Shown piece after piece: positions 11,760 through 24,225 of a DNA stretch of 64,000 nt. This DNA comes from Undaria pinnatifida. Its lineage: Eukaryota > Sar > Phaeophyceae > Laminariales > Alariaceae. Numbering within the stretch: position 1 is the stretch's first letter; every line of letters starts with the position of its first letter. Made by a program: the position numbers and the translations under genes. Under the pieces are notes generated by a model. That model saw nothing but the letters and a program-made list of their open reading frames with translations. It ran no database searches and was not told where the DNA came from. The stretch lies in assembly GCA_012845835.1 (NCBI GenBank), contig JABAKD010000024.1:7715103-7779102 (forward strand), read 5' to 3'.

Positions 11760-12690
11760 GCGAGAAGCTAAATTTTGGACATGGAGCCCATCCATTTTAC
11801 TTATGGAGCCCATTTCTTATGGAGCCCATTTATTGTCGAATCTATGATATGAATATGGTAGCTTTTCTTGAGCTGTGCAAGCGATTCCAGCACCGTCTTC
11901 GACAAACGCTGAATTTTGGACATTATGGATCCTTTTTGTTGTCGAATCTATGAAAAAGCTTTCGTGAGCCGTGCACTCCAGCGCAGTGCCAAAAGCTGAA
12001 TGTTGGACATGGAGCCCATCCATTTTACTTGTTGGAGTCCGTTTCTTACGGAGCCCACTACTTGTCGAATCTGTAATATGAAAAGCTTTTTTTGAGCCGT
12101 GCAAGCGAGTCCAGCACCAATGTCTTCGACAGCAGCTGATTTGTGCACATGGATCCCGTTTCTTATGGACCAAAAACTGAGTTTTGGGTATGGAGCCCGT
12201 CCATTTGTACGTAGTCGAGCCCGTTTCTTATGGAGCCCATTCGCTTGCCGAATCTATGCATATGGATATTATGGTATTTCCTCTTGAGACGTGCAAGGGA
12301 CCCCAGCATCGTCTTCGACAAAAAAAGCTTTCCACATTTTGGAGCCTAATTGTCGAATCTGTTGAAAAGATTTTCGCTAGCCGTGCATTCCAGCACAGCG
12401 ACAAAAGCTAAATGTTGGACATGGAGCCCGTCCGTTTTGAATGGAACCTGTTTCTTATGGGGGCCATTTTGCTTGTCGAATCTACTGTATTAATATTATA
12501 GCGTTTCTTGAGCTTTGCAAGCAAATCCAGCACCGTCTTCGACAAAAGCTGAATTTCGAACATTCTGGAGCACAGCTTCGTCGATCTACGAATATTCTTT
12601 TGTTAGCCATGCACTCCAACACAGCGACAAAACCTGGATATGGACATGGAGCCCATCCGTTTTCATCGAATCGATGGTACAGTATGTAGT
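11760..12690 (+). repeat. Complex tandem repeat array (units about 140-240 bp)
   Basis: The phrase CTGAATTTTGGACATGGAGC, then TTTCTTATGGAGCCCATT, TTGTCGAATCTATG, TTTCTTGAGCYGTGCAAGCG and CAGCACCGTCTTCGACAAA recurs with starts near 11765, 11905, 11995, 12178, 12408, 12550 and 12630. Single diverged copies occur at 14450-14780 and 15060-15120. The minus-strand frame 11817-12173 is repeat-derived. Confidence 0.75.
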
Positions 12691-12699
12691 TTACGCGCT

Positions 12700-12955
12700 C
12701 AGACTGACTAACATCACCCTGTTGACCCTGATAGCTACACTGTAGTTCCTAGGGCAGTCCCCGACCTATATTCTTAACCCCTTTAGAGCCCCCGAACCCC
12801 TCCCTATACTAAATGCAAGTAAATTTATCCCCAAAAGCGGGTTTCCAGTTGTAAAGGGGTTAATGAGGACACAACCCATAATACGCGCGATCGGAGTATC
12901 ACACAGCTTGCAAAGATGAGTTTCGACAAAATCTTCGATCTCACACCTGGAGTGT
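12700..12955 (+). mobile_element. Dispersed repeat family R (GCGATCGGAGTATCACAC), with inserted MITE-C
   Basis: The family reads CCTGTTGACCCTGGTACAAGC, ..CCGACCTATATCCT, GATGAGGACACA, ACGCGCGATCGGAGTATCAC, AGCTTGCAAAGATGAGTTTC, GACAAAATCTTCGATCTCAC. This copy is split by the TTAA-flanked MITE-C at 12773-12862. Other copies are near 3929-4000, 13262-13345, 14205-14420, 19940-20005, 24050-24225 (minus), 26405-26645, 27728-27960 (minus), 36255-36345 (minus), 46312-46380, 50762-50830 (minus) and 55672-55752. Confidence 0.65.
12773..12862 (+). mobile_element. piggyBac-like MITE-C nested in family R
   Basis: TTAACCCCTTTAGAGCCC at the left and TTGTAAAGGGGTTAA at the right flank an ~80-bp core containing AAATGCAAGTAAATTTATCC. 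It interrupts the family R sequence between CCGACCTATATTC and TGAGGACACA, which are adjacent in the other R copies. That supports insertion at a TTAA target. Confidence 0.65.
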
Positions 12956-13084
12956 ATTTTTTTAGTCTAATATATGTCTCGTTTTGTCCCCCTCAATGCG
13001 GGTTATTCAGTTTTCGTGCGCCGAACAAGGTTGGATGTCTTAGTCCTGTTGCCCCTGGCAATAGCAGGCAAGTCACCGACCTGT

Positions 13085-13232
13085 ATTCCGAAGGGTGCGC
13101 CAGCTAGCGTTGGGCTGCGAAAGCAACTGAGTTAAATCGACACACGACGCGTATGAAAATACGTGGAAGTGTGGTGAGCTTGAGCTTTATTTTTCCCCAT
13201 CCGCCGGAGGATAAAAAGAAGAAAAAAAAAAT
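13085..13232 (+). mobile_element. A-tailed retroposon-like repeat
   Basis: The unit starts GGGTGCGCCAGCTAGCGTTG, passes through ACACGACGCGTATGAAAATAC and CCATCCGCCGGAGGAT and ends in an A-rich tail. A second full copy is at 29809-29951. Partial copies are at 15440-15541, 52208-52300 (minus) and 88-165 (minus), all with the homopolymer tail at the same end. This fits a non-autonomous retroposon; I see no clear pol III boxes. Confidence 0.65.
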
Positions 13233-13349
13233 GTACACTTCACGAGGGTATGTATATACACCCCGTAACACGCGCGATCGAAGAATCACACACAGCTTGC
13301 AAAGCTGAGTTTTGATCAAAAACCTGTTTGGTCGATCTCACAGTCTAAA

Positions 13350-15950
13350 TTGTATTTTTTTCCTTTTTTAAATATATCAAGCGCTCAGTGCTGGCCCCAC
13401 GAGGTAGCCTGAATGTCCCGAGAAAACTGATGATGGCCATATTATATGTACGGCTCACGCCTTTAGTCATGCTTGTTGTTTTAACACGTCGACTCTTCGG
13501 AGGAATCGACCCATCCGCGGGAATTTCTTGTTTGCTGTAGCTCCGATTAACATTTTCAGTTTAATTTTCTTGACGTACGGAGGAAGTCGTTCCGTGGTTT
13601 TCACGGTATATATGAATTCCGACTTCCCCCAACACCTTTACACAGGTGAGCTAACATTTGTGGTCGGCGGGTGCTCCACACGGAGCCTCTCTGGATTAGC
13701 AAAAACAATCGGCTATTCGGCGACACGCACTTTATAATTCAGTATTGGCGCAAGAGCTTCCATCTGTGTAGGAGTGCAGGGGTCTGGCGTTTGGAATCCA
13801 CGCTTTAGTTTGTGTATTCCCTGGTAGTGTGTGAGATGGGCGTTCGAAGAGATTTAGGATCAAGTGTACACCGCCCGACGCCTGATGCAGAACGCCAGAT
13901 CTCACTCGTCGGTTTTCATTCGATCAATACAGGTGTGTGAGTGTGCCTTATTTGATTACGTCAAGAGCAGAAGAGAGATCGTTTTCGGAACTGTAGCAAT
14001 CGACGTCCACCGCATGTTCCATCCTGACTCGACACAACTAACAACCCGAGCATCAGGCCTGGACTGGACCTCCGCTGGCCTGCCACATATACAAGGACTA
14101 CACAGGAACTTGCGTACGAACCCGGTAGACCCAAGTATCCCACTCCAACAGTTAACTCACACTTGAACACGTATTGTTTCACGCATACTGAATTCCACAG
14201 ATGTCTGGTTTTGTCCCCCTCGATGCGGGTTTTACAGTTTCCGTGCGCAGAACAAGGTTGAATGTCTTAGTCCTGTTGAACCTGGCATTAGCAGGGGAGT
14301 CATCGACCTGTATCCTTTCACGAGGGTATACACACCCCGTAACACGCGCGATCGAAGTATCACACGCAGCTTGCAGTTTGGATCAAAAAAACTTTTGGTG
14401 GATCTCACAGCTGAAATGTTTTCATTCGTTTTTCAAATATGAAAAGCGGATTTTGAGCCGTGAAAGCAACTCCATCCAGCACCGAATTCTTATTCGTCAA
14501 AAAAAGTTGATTTTTGCGGCGAAAAGGCTGAATATGAGACAAACATGGAGCCCATCCATTTTCTTATGGAACCCGTCTCCAGAAGCACCTTGAGCGGTGC
14601 AAACCTAGCCTTGACATCACCGCCACCATCGATAAAACCAAAACGGAATCTATTTCCATGTCCATTTTTGTGGTGTGCGCTTGTATCAGCTTGTGCCCCA
14701 CCACCAAGCCACCTGCACATTGCAGTGCCGTGCGAGAAAGCTGAATTTTGGGGAATGGGGACCATTTCTTATCGGACCAGTTACTCGGTCTTTTTATTCG
14801 AAGCAAGCTCGATCGAAAAAAAAACACATACCAGGTACACACAATTTCCAAGTTAATTCCAGAAAAATTGTAAATTCAGAAAATTGAAGTTTTCGTGTTT
14901 TTGTCACTGTTCAAATTCCAATTTCATGACGGAACGCCTCCGTAGTTCGACAAAAATTGAAATTCCAATTTCATGACGGAACGCCTCCGTAGTTCGACAA
15001 AAATATAAAAATATTTCCAAAAGTTGGAACTGTCGTTAAAAAAATACTTCTCTTTAGGTAGTCTCGAGCCGTGCAAGCAACTCCAGCACCAACGTCTTGG
15101 ACAAGCCCATTACGGAGTCCATAGTCCCATCTATGTTGGTGATGTACGGCTGTATCAGCTTGTGTTCTACCATCAAGCCTCCGGCACACTGCAGCACTGT
15201 GCCTTCCTTGCACAGCTGCGCCACCACGCTGTCGGGCACCTGACACGAAAGAATGCCAACAACAGCAGGAAAAACGGTAGGACCACAACTTGGGGCGTCG
15301 GAGGGAAAAAATGACGAACAAAACGGACGATTACGGCGTCTTTCACACGAAGCAATGCGGGCTACTTAGATCAATTTAGGTGGTGACGATGTTAGCTGTC
15401 GAGCTCCAATGCTACAGTTAGTGCCAGTAAGGAACATGCGCATTGACACGACGCGTATGAAAATGCGTGGAAGTGTGGTGAGCTTGAGCTTTATTTTTGC
15501 CCCATCCGCCGGAGGATGAAAAAAAAAAAAAGTAAAAAAAAGCATTGCCTGCACTGCCGTGTGCTGCATGCCCGCGTTATGATAAGAGCACGCTCATACT
15601 TTGTTTATCGCAGTACTATAGTCAACTCCCAAAAGGGTTCATATACTGACGGTTGTACCGCAGGTTCCAAAAGGAGCCTGGAACCTGCGGGTACTTAACG
15701 TTTCAGTGACCGGCACATGCATGAAACCTTGGGACATGGCACACACCGGTAGTTGAATTGGCTGATTCAAGCGGGCGGAGAAAAACAGAATGCTTTCTGA
15801 TGGATCACGGCGGGGACTCTGTATAGCACACGATGTACAGTAGTGCCGTCCTTCTAGCACAGCGGTGTCACCACGCTGTCGGACAACTGGCACCAAAGGG
15901 TACACAACAGTGGGATAAATCACGCACTCTCGTAAACGTTTTGAGACTGT
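13350..15950. other. Gene-free stretch with repeats
   Basis: I recognise no gene. It holds family R copies (14205-14420), diverged units of the 11760-12690 array (14450-14780, 15060-15120), a direct 45-bp duplication of AAATTCCAATTTCATGACGG..TAGTTCGACAAAAAT at about 14915-15005, and an A-tailed retroposon fragment at 15440-15541. Confidence 0.45.
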
Positions 15951-15954
15951 AACT

Positions 15955-16145
15955 TACAGCGGGTACCCAGATTTCAGAGGGCGCCGTGACAAGCCGAAAC
16001 AACCGCTCTTAGCTACACATTGCTCACGTCTGCAGTGGGATATAAATTTAAATAGCTTTTAGTTTAGGCGCGACATGCCCATTTGACCGTTCTCAAGTCC
16101 TGAACGCTGTTATCCTGGGCGCTCTTTGATCGGGGTATCCACTGT
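15955..16145. mobile_element. Tc1/mariner-like MITE-A
   Basis: Ends are TACAGCGGGTACCCAGATT and TGATCGGGGTATCCACTG. The interior shares CTCTTAGCTACAC and TTTAGGCGCGACATGCCC with 17729-17915. Confidence 0.7.
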
Positions 16146-16324
16146 TTACTGATCATACCGGTAGTTGGTCGTTTCAAGCGGACGGCACAAGCACGTAACC
16201 TTACAGTGGGTGAGAGTGTTCGGTGAGAGTGATGGTATTGACACACGCCACGGCAAGGGTCAAACTGGCTACTCCGTATTTTGTTTGCCTTCTGCGGGCG
16301 GTGGCTTGAGGAGCTCTACAGAGG

Positions 16325-16622
16325 CCGGTCGCCCCGGTGGCGTATCAGGTTATCCTCGAGCCTGATGGTGTAGGTCATCTTCGTGAGTTCGAGCCCCCCC
16401 AAGTGCATACTCGTATGAATTCGTGGGGACTTTTTTTTGTGCACAAATTGGCTTGCGGAAAGCGCGAGAGCGTGAGTTAGCAACACTCCGATGAAAAATC
16501 GACGAGCAGTGAGCAGTGGATTGCTGAACCCTATGCGCGACAAAAATTGAAGGCAAGAACCGGAGGGAAGAAGGGACGACACCTGTGATCACGGCTTGTC
16601 CAGAAGCTGGAAAGTAGAAGTG
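16325..16622 (+). mobile_element. tRNA-derived SINE, full length
   Basis: Starts GGTCGCCCCGGTGGCG, with box A-like TGGCGTATCAGG and box B-like GAGTTCGAGCCCC. The body contains CTTGCGGAAAGCGCGAGAGC and ACGGCTTGTCCAGAAGCTGG, matching the copies at 2075, 23711 and 25182. The tail is short and A-poor in this copy. Confidence 0.8.
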
Positions 16623-17728
16623 TGTACGACGCCAATTGTGGGACGGTAGTCCTTTCGCAGGTATCTCTTTTGTGCAAGGAGGTGTGGAGACACACCGAGG
16701 TGGATTGTGTGCGCAACCGCACTCTCGAGGGTCAACGATGAGGGAACACCTCAGAGTCCGCCTCGAGGAGTCAGGATGGTCTTGAAGGATTATCGTGATA
16801 AGGAGGCGGTTACGATCTAGGGAATAGGGCCTGGTATCTACACGAAAAAAAAAAACTGACGCATGCTACGGCAGAGGTGCGCACCTGCATCGAGTAGTAT
16901 TTTTGCCCTGCAAGGCGAGGTTCTTTGACGTTGGAGAGCTCTATACCTCACGTAAAATCTGATTTCGTTTTCAATGTAAACTGAAAAGTGCAAAAAAAAG
17001 AAATGATAAAAAGGCTCATGGCCTACAGCATGTACAAAAAGCAAAAAGAAAGCAGAATGATCACGAAATTCCGACGGTTTGGGGTTAAAAAGCACCCCCG
17101 TCATCCGGAAAATATTTCGAGCAAAAAGTGCTGCCTTTGTCGTAGCGCCCGCGCCTTCTCACCCCCCCCCAAAAAAGCTGATCTTGAGCAAACTGAAAGT
17201 GCGACCCAAAGAACAAACCCGTGGACCCCAGGCATACACAACAATAATTTCGCAAAACAAGAACAGCGGCATTCCGACGATCTTATTGGTAGCTTGAGGA
17301 GCCCCGTCATTCAGCGACATGTATGCCAAAATGTGGTATACCTTCTGCCTCTATCGTAGCACGCATCAGTCGGTGGTTCGTCTAAGTTTTTCGCGTTTCG
17401 GACGAATATGCGCTGCCTGCACATCGTCGGCAGGAAAAATAATTGATCACAAGGAACCTTGGAACATGGAACACGCGGGTAGTTGGATGTTTTTCAAGCG
17501 GGCGGCCAAACACAAGATTGCTTTCTGACACGGCTTCGTCGCGACGAGGTCGGCCATCTGACGCGAAAGAGTGGCAAACAGTAGGAGAATTGGTCGGACG
17601 ACAATCGCCTTGGGACATACCGGTATGATACCGCGCATACGTAAATGAAGCATGGGAATAACCGGTGGTTGATCATTTTAGCGGGCGGCGCCACAAGTAT
17701 GGAACCTTGGAACAAGCAACGTTCCGGT

Positions 17729-17915
17729 TACAGCGGGTACCTCGATTTAAGAGCGCCCCGTAACAAAGCCAAAGCAAGCGCTCTTAACTACACGTTGGTC
17801 TTATCTGTGGCGGGAAATACATAGCTTTTGGTTTAGGCGGGACATGCCGCTTTGACCGCTCGCAAGTCCCGAACGCTATTGTCCTGGGCGCTCTTAAATC
17901 GGGGTACCCACTGTA
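17729..17915. mobile_element. Tc1/mariner-like MITE-A, best-preserved copy
   Basis: The element is CAGCGGGTACCTCGATTTAA .. TTAAATCGGGGTACCCACTG flanked on both sides by TA. The TIR extends about 26 bp into AGAGCGCCC/GGGCGCTCT. TA target duplication and a CAGT-type terminus are typical of Tc1/mariner elements. Confidence 0.8.
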
Positions 17916-20900
17916 TGGAAACATGCTACGGGAGAGAGAGGTGCACCGTTTTTGTTTCTGAGGCTCATAGCCTGAGGAGCTCCGTAGAGTCATCCCACGG
18001 TGGGGGTGCAGCAGATTCCAAGAATATTCTGAGCTCCTAACACGAGACAAGCTCGATATCTCACCCGAAACATGACTTCGAAGGCGTTCGCTCGCGCAAT
18101 CCGACCAACGCTGCTTCTATGCTCTATTACGGAGATCCATCGTTGACAGGGGTCATTTAATGCCTATGGGGTCATAACTCTGTCGATTCTTCGTCGATAA
18201 CGGCAAACGATAGCTTGGACCGTTCGCAAAGGCGTTACGGTCACGGCGCATATATATATAATATATATATGATGTTCTGGCCGAGATATTGCGAAAATTG
18301 TGAGAAATTTCCGGTGAATTTTTTGCAACATGATAATGAGGCATTTACCCCTGTTAACAATGGATCTTCGTAATAGTCCTAAAACAGACACAGTCGTAAA
18401 AGTGTCAGACTAATCGGTAGTTCTCCACTTGAGGGGTTCAACCGGCGGGGGAAATTTTTGGCCCAAAAAGTGCAACCCCTACCGTGGAACATGCCTCCGT
18501 AACCCATCCAAAACCTGATTTTGAGTGAACAGAAAGTGCTTGTGTGATTAAACAAACCCATTGTCTAGGTACGCAAAAAGAAAAATGCAAAGGAAAAATG
18601 AAATTCTAACGATTTGGGGTGAAGAAGTCCCGTCATTCAGAAGATATGTCACGCCAAAAAAAGGTATACCTTAATTCCTTAATACTTCCATCGTAGCACG
18701 TGTCTATTACAGACTGTAATTCTTGAGCTTCACGTAGGCCCTATACCTCCGCTATAAGCATCAAGCAGAAAACTCGGTTTCGGTACGGGGGTCACAAGGC
18801 GGTGTGCGCCCCCCCCCCCACTCCGCTTTCTCATCAGTTGGCGAAGTGGACGTCCTCCGGAGCCCGGACTTGCGGCGGAACAGTCGGGTGCGATGAGGGT
18901 ACTCCGTCGCCGCTCGGCGATGGCAGGGTCGCTCATTTTTTCTCAGCGTAATGTTGGCTCTGCTCCCGGTAGCTACGACGGCGTTGCCTTGCTCTTCGTT
19001 CGACTCAGCGTGCGGTGAAAAATAGATTGATTGCTGTTTTCTGATATTATTTTCGATAAAGCTCCTGCGTCACGACGCTGCCGGGCATCTATCTGGCACC
19101 AAGAGGTTAACACACAGCACAACACTAGAAAAATCTGTAGGACAACAGGTTTGAGATACTGCACCGTAGAATGAAACATGGACGCTGCAGGCCTTCTATC
19201 TGGCACCAAAGGGTTAACACACAAACACAAAACTAGCAGAAACGGTACGACGTGCTTGAGATGCTGAACCGCAACTTGGAACATGGAACGTACCGATATT
19301 TGACCCTTTTAAGCGCGCGGCACAAGCAAGTAAATGTGGAACCTTAGAACATGGAACATGTTGGAAATTATTTGCCATTTTTAGTATACCTGCCATCCAG
19401 TGTGGGTTTTCAGGCCGACGATTGACATGCTGATTTATGATGTATTATGCCAGATATACCGGGTAATAGCATATTGAGGACTGCTGTATATACGAAACAT
19501 CGTTATCGCTTATTTGCTGCTTTGAAACATCGGGTATTCATCTGCGCGGGTAAATATTTTCGAAGCAAAGCTTTGTAACAAAAAACTACAAATTCCCGGA
19601 ACTGGGATGCGAAAAGAAAGGGAGCTGGAGACGAAAGCGCAAAAAAAGACGTGTAGATGGGAACAAAAAATGAATGAGCCCGACGTTCTGCTTGCTCTCA
19701 GCCAACGCGTTGATCTCGAAGTCGAGCACTCTTTGGGTATTCCCGTCAGGTCGCTTTTCCTGACTGAGTCCGGAACAGGAACCACCAAACACGTCGAAAT
19801 ATGTCATTAGACTGAACGTTTAGTGCGCCGTCAATCACTCCCCTTTACGTGCCCCCACACTAAAACGACGTGCCTATGTTCAGTCTAGGTCACGGTCCGC
19901 TTGTTACGGCTCTATGTTTGGCCACAAAGAAAAAAATATAAGGCCGAAGTATCATATAACGCAACTTGCAAAGTTGAGTGTCGACCACTCAAATGGTCGA
20001 CTTCACATCTGACGTATTTGAAATAACTCTTAGCAATAAAAAAAAGACGCCTGGTGGGATTTCCACCCAAAAACATATAGAAAAATTGAAAATCTATCGA
20101 ATCAAAGATCAAAAGGGCGGGCTTGGGTATAATAAACAGAGTACCGGTACGTATGGACGACGCGTATGATTTTTGATGTTGAGCGCTTAAGCATGAGGAG
20201 TAATATCTCATGATACTGCTTGACTTATTTAGCCAAGATATCTTCTTCGCGGCTGGTCGTGTCGGCTTTAAAAATAACAACAATATTGTTTACCAAGTAC
20301 GTAGAATATTGAGAGGTGCCGTATTATGTATTATGCATGACCAATTTGAATGTTCTTATGCCAATACCGTTCGTACCTTTGTTTTATGTTCTCGAGCTTC
20401 GGGCGCAAGCTGCCAAGGAAGTAGCTACAAGGCACGTACCGTCCGTATGCCACGCAAATTGCAAGGAAGGATTGATTGTTCAAGCTTGATTGATTACTGA
20501 GTCTTCTTTTCACTCACGTCGCGGTGAGCGTACTGAGGACTCCCAGTCCCACTGCCGAGCCGTATCGTACGTACGAGCGGGTACGAGCGGGTAACAAACA
20601 CAGAGCAGTGGCCCAAATTCCCGCCTTTCCTTTACGTTAAGTTCTTCATCATGTTTCGTCAGTAAAGCCGAAGCTCCTCGGTGGTTCGACACAAGCCGCG
20701 TACCGTATATGACAGACTGCACTGCTGTACAGCACAACCACTACGATGGATTTCAGAGCCGAATTTGTCCAAATTGAGGGGGGCACAAAACAACGAAAAT
20801 TGCGGTTTCAGGAAGATCTCCGAGATATTTCCATACAAAGTAGGCGCGTTGCTCGACATTTATTTCCACTCTACCGGCCGTCGAGAATATCAGCATTGAA

Positions 20901-20954
20901 ATTCGTCGCAAGGGGTGTGCTACACTGCTGCTGTCATTATACGGGTGGTAAATA

Positions 20955-21180
20955 TTGAAGACAACGTGACATGTCGTGAGCTCGAACCCCGCAAAGACGG
21001 GGATTCATCTTGAGTATGATACAACAATTGACAGACTGGAAGTGAGAGAGGGTTGGCGAAATTCGATGCACATCGACGAACGGTGGGAGTGCTGAACCCT
21101 GTGCGCCATAAAAATGAAGGAATGTACCGGAGCGATTACACCCGTGACCGCGGCTTGTCCAGGCGATCGCTGAGGGCAAA
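20955..21180 (+). mobile_element. Diverged SINE, second subfamily
   Basis: Starts near a box B-like GAGCTCGAACCCC. It continues with AAATTCGATG..CATCGACGA, GCTGAACCCTGTGCGC and CCGCGGCTTGTCCAG, then ends GCGATCGCTGAGGGCAAATCC. The same ending occurs at 33470-33500 and, reversed, at 50140-50190. Confidence 0.55.
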
Positions 21181-21588
21181 TCCTGTTAATGATTCCAAGT
21201 GAAAGTGATGTATCAAAATCAAAAATCTAAATATAACGTAAAAAAAAGTACCTGGTAGTGCCCCCTCATTCCCGACTGACTGCTGTGCTTTTAATTGTTA
21301 CATCCAGTTGCGTCCCTACCGCCCTTCTGGTACACGCCTCGTTTGTCTAGCAACCCATGTGGCGTTTTCAAGCGGGAGACAGTACAACAAGCGGCCCGTG
21401 AGCGCTGCGTCCACTGTACGCACGACCTAAGTTCGGACAACATAGATATCTATTTAAAGCTTGATAGTAAATCTTTGGGGGGGGTTGGCCGTGCCGCCTA
21501 ACGTCAACCCCCCACCAAGAACCGTATCCCGAACCGGAACCCTTACTCAATGGGGTGACCTGTGCTTGCATGCTGTGGCGGGCAAAGA

Positions 21589-21740
21589 TGTCAGGAGACG
21601 GCCAGTCAAGGGAAAACGTCCAGCGGTGAAGGGCGTCAAATCAATCGTTCCACTCTAAAAATTAGTAGCTTGCCGTCAGTCAAGGTAAAATATCGGAAGA
21701 ATTGCCGTTCGTCAAGGGGTCAAAGTGCCGTCTCCTGACA
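21589..21740. mobile_element. MITE-B with TGTCAGGAGACGG TIRs
   Basis: TGTCAGGAGACGGCCAGTCA at the left and CAAAGTGCCGTCTCCTGACA at the right. The interior matches 9250-9397 and 23258-23404. Confidence 0.7.
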
Positions 21741-22060
21741 CCTTTGGTGGCTTGTGAAGGCTCTAGGTTGACTCGGCTGCCTTGGATGCTGTGCTCGGAA
21801 AGACGTTCGTCCGGATCCGGATGCTGTGGCTTGAAAGACTCTTCGTAGACTCTAGGTTGATTGATCCGCCTAAGATTCCCCCTCAGTCAACCAACCAGAG
21901 TACGCAAATATCTATCTTGAGATTTACTGCCCACAATGTATACGGTGCGAAGAAAATTGAGGTCCCTTATATCCAGCTTTTATTAATATAGGGTCCCTTA
22001 AAAGGGGCCACCTACTGCACTCAATCATGTGCACTGACCAGCTGAGATTCGGAAGCGGCT

Positions 22061-22461
22061 ATAAACAGAGTTTTCTGAAAAATGGGAACGGAGCCTAAAA
22101 TGAGAACCAAGCGTTATCTCCAGAACCATGTGGTGTATCAGAGAACCGAAATGATCCTGCGAAACCCCTTGACCAGCCCTGTGAGAGGAACTCGTCAGAA
22201 CGGTCATGCTCCATCTCATGCCTTCGGGTGGGCGCAAAAAGCGATATACGCTGGCTCTATGGTGATTTCTCTAGATGCTGGCTACCGAGGCGATGCCGAG
22301 GACTTCCAGCCTCAGCGACAGCTCATTCGAAGGCTGCTGTACAGCCCCACAGGACTGTCATTTTTTTTTTTTTGAGTTGTACATAATTAGTTTGCTTTCT
22401 AAAAAAAACCGTTCGTTCTCATTTTAGGCTCCGTTCCCATTTTTCAGAAAACTCTGTTTAT
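22061..22461. mobile_element. Foldback/MITE with perfect 47-bp terminal inverted repeats
   Basis: Positions 22061-22107 are the exact reverse complement of 22415-22461. The ends read TAAACAGAGTTTTCTGAAAA and its inverse, and TA lies outside both ends (CTA at the left, TAT at the right), as expected for Tc1/mariner-type insertion. The interior of ~300 bp contains a T12 tract and a plus-strand frame starting at 22082 that runs through the TIR; I see no transposase motif. Perfect long TIRs suggest a young insertion or ongoing homogenisation. Confidence 0.9.
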
Positions 22462-23257
22462 ATTGAAACTCAGTCTGGAACAATCCCTTCCTCGAATAAG
22501 AAATCAGGCCCAGGTCCCGTTCACGCATCCCGGTTTCTTATGTTTTTACAGCGCTGGTATCACGCACCACCCTGCCTATCAATATAAGAACTGATTGATA
22601 TGCATATTAATATCAAAACGTTTCCTATAATTCCGGACAGTTAGTATAATCGTTTACTACAACACCGCAGGCGACAAGGCTCTGGTACAGGAGCCGCTTA
22701 TTATGTAGGCCACATACAGAAACATATAGCATAGAGTATGGGAAAAAAAGCCGAGCCGCCTACTCAGGCCGGTAAAGAAACATATATCATACTGATGGAA
22801 GATCAGATGATGCCCAATTTTTGACTAAAAAAACAGAGTTAGACGTTGATGCCCACCCGTTTGTTAGCAAATTAGACTTGAAGTTTCGGTGCAAGAAGAG
22901 AATAAAAAATAATCTCACACACGTTCGAAAAAGTCACGTCCGTCTGCTGCCTGTCCGGCGTCATGTTTCACGTCGCAAGTTGGCACAATACAACGCTCCG
23001 GATCAGAACAGATCTCACTTTGTGTCTCTTTCGCTAAGCCTCATCTCGCAACACATGCATGCCTCTATTCGTACGAACAATTGTCGGGGCTCCAGCGTAT
23101 CTTCGCCCGAGTTCGATGTCCACTTGGTATTTTGTATTCTATGGGCACTTCTGATTTTTTTTCCCCTGCACACACTTTCGAAAAGCACCTATTATACCAG
23201 GCACTCCTGTTGTTGTAGTACTACTGCTGTTTTTCCTTATGTCTCTCTGCTAAAGAT

Positions 23258-23404
23258 ATCAGGCGACGGTCAGGCAAGGGAAAGCGTCCAGCGGTTAGAG
23301 TGCCCAACCGATCGTTGGATACTAAAACCTTGTAGTTTGGCGTCAGTCAAGGTACCATTGGAAAAATGACGTCGGTCAAGGGGTCAAAGCGCCGTCTCCT
23401 GACA
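23258..23404. mobile_element. MITE-B
   Basis: Ends TATCAGGCGACGGTCAGGCA and AAAGCGCCGTCTCCTGACAT; same interior as the copies at 9250 and 21589. Confidence 0.65.
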
Positions 23405-23710
23405 TATTTGCTGTCTGCCTGTCCGACACCATGTTTCGCGTCGCAAGCCGGCACGATACAATACGACGCTCGGGTAATACGCACAAAGTCTCAAGACGCC
23501 TCCTCTGCTCTTTAGCCAGGAAACGTCTCGCAAAACAGGCCTGAATTCATACAAACAATCGTCGGGGTTGCTGCGTATCTTTGTCCAAGTTTAATACCCA
23601 TTCTGTGCCAAACAAACATGTATTCGTTGGGTACCCCATATTTTTTCATCGCCTCTGTCACACTTATTTGGTGGGCTGTCTGTCACGCTGCCTCCAGTGT
23701 TGTTGGTATA

Positions 23711-23976
23711 CATTTTTTTTTTTTCTCACACTTTACTTTCCAGCTTCTGGACAAGCCGTGGTCACAGGTGTCGTCCCTTCTCCCCCCCGGTTCTTGCCTT
23801 CAATTTTTATCCCCCACAGGGTTCAGCAATCCCACTGCTCACTGCTCGTCGATTTTTTATCGAGTGTTGCTAACTCACGCTCTCGCGCTTTTCGCAAGTC
23901 AATTTGTGCACAAGAAAAAGTCCCAACGAATTTATACGAGTATGCACTCGGCGGGGCTCGAACTCATGAAACTGAC
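23711..23976 (-). mobile_element. tRNA-derived SINE, truncated at the tRNA head
   Basis: Plus-strand poly-T (the A tail) at 23711-23723 is followed by the reversed SINE body and box B (GGGGCTCGAACTC). Homology stops just before the box A region, so the 5' head is lost. A small internal duplication, CTGCTCACTGCTCG, is also seen in the 16325 copy. Confidence 0.75.
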
Positions 23977-24049
23977 CGTGTACGTACAGCGCAGAGTCTG
24001 CCACACTGCTGCTGTATACCTGGTATTATTTTGAAAAATAAAAAATGAA

Positions 24050-24225
24050 CACTCCAGCTGTGAGATCGAAGATTTTGTCGAAATTCATCTTTGCAAGCTG
24101 TGTGTGATACTCCGATCGCGCGTATTACTGGGTGTGTGTACAGGTCGGGGATTGCCCTTGGAACTACAGTGTAGCTTGTACCAGGGTCAACAGGGTGATG
24201 TTAGTCAGTCTGTGCGCGGAAACTA
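24050..24225 (-). mobile_element. Family R copy, reversed
   Basis: Reversed family R from GTGAGATCGAAGATTTTGTC to CAGGGTCAACAGGGTGATG. It contains no inserted MITE, so it shows the uninterrupted state for comparison with 12700-12955. Confidence 0.65.

Larger units (their letters stand above)
16840..22060. other. Gene-free stretch dense in MITE relics
   Basis: I recognise no gene. Diverged MITE-D pieces (AGGAGCTC, GGCTCATAGCC and CCATCGTAGCAC motifs) are at about 16850-17360, 17920-18030 and 18400-18710. A TA-rich palindrome is at 18250-18270. The minus-strand frame 18730-18936 has somewhat protein-like composition (ERRRSTLIAPDCSAASPGSG) but no family signature. Two copies of GGCATCTATCTGGCACCAA(G)AGGTTAACACAC lie near 19083 and 19195. 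Confidence 0.4.

Noticed and set aside
11817-12173. 118-residue minus-strand frame with Cys-rich repeats
   Set aside because: Encoded by the 11760-12690 tandem array; related frames arise in each unit on both strands.
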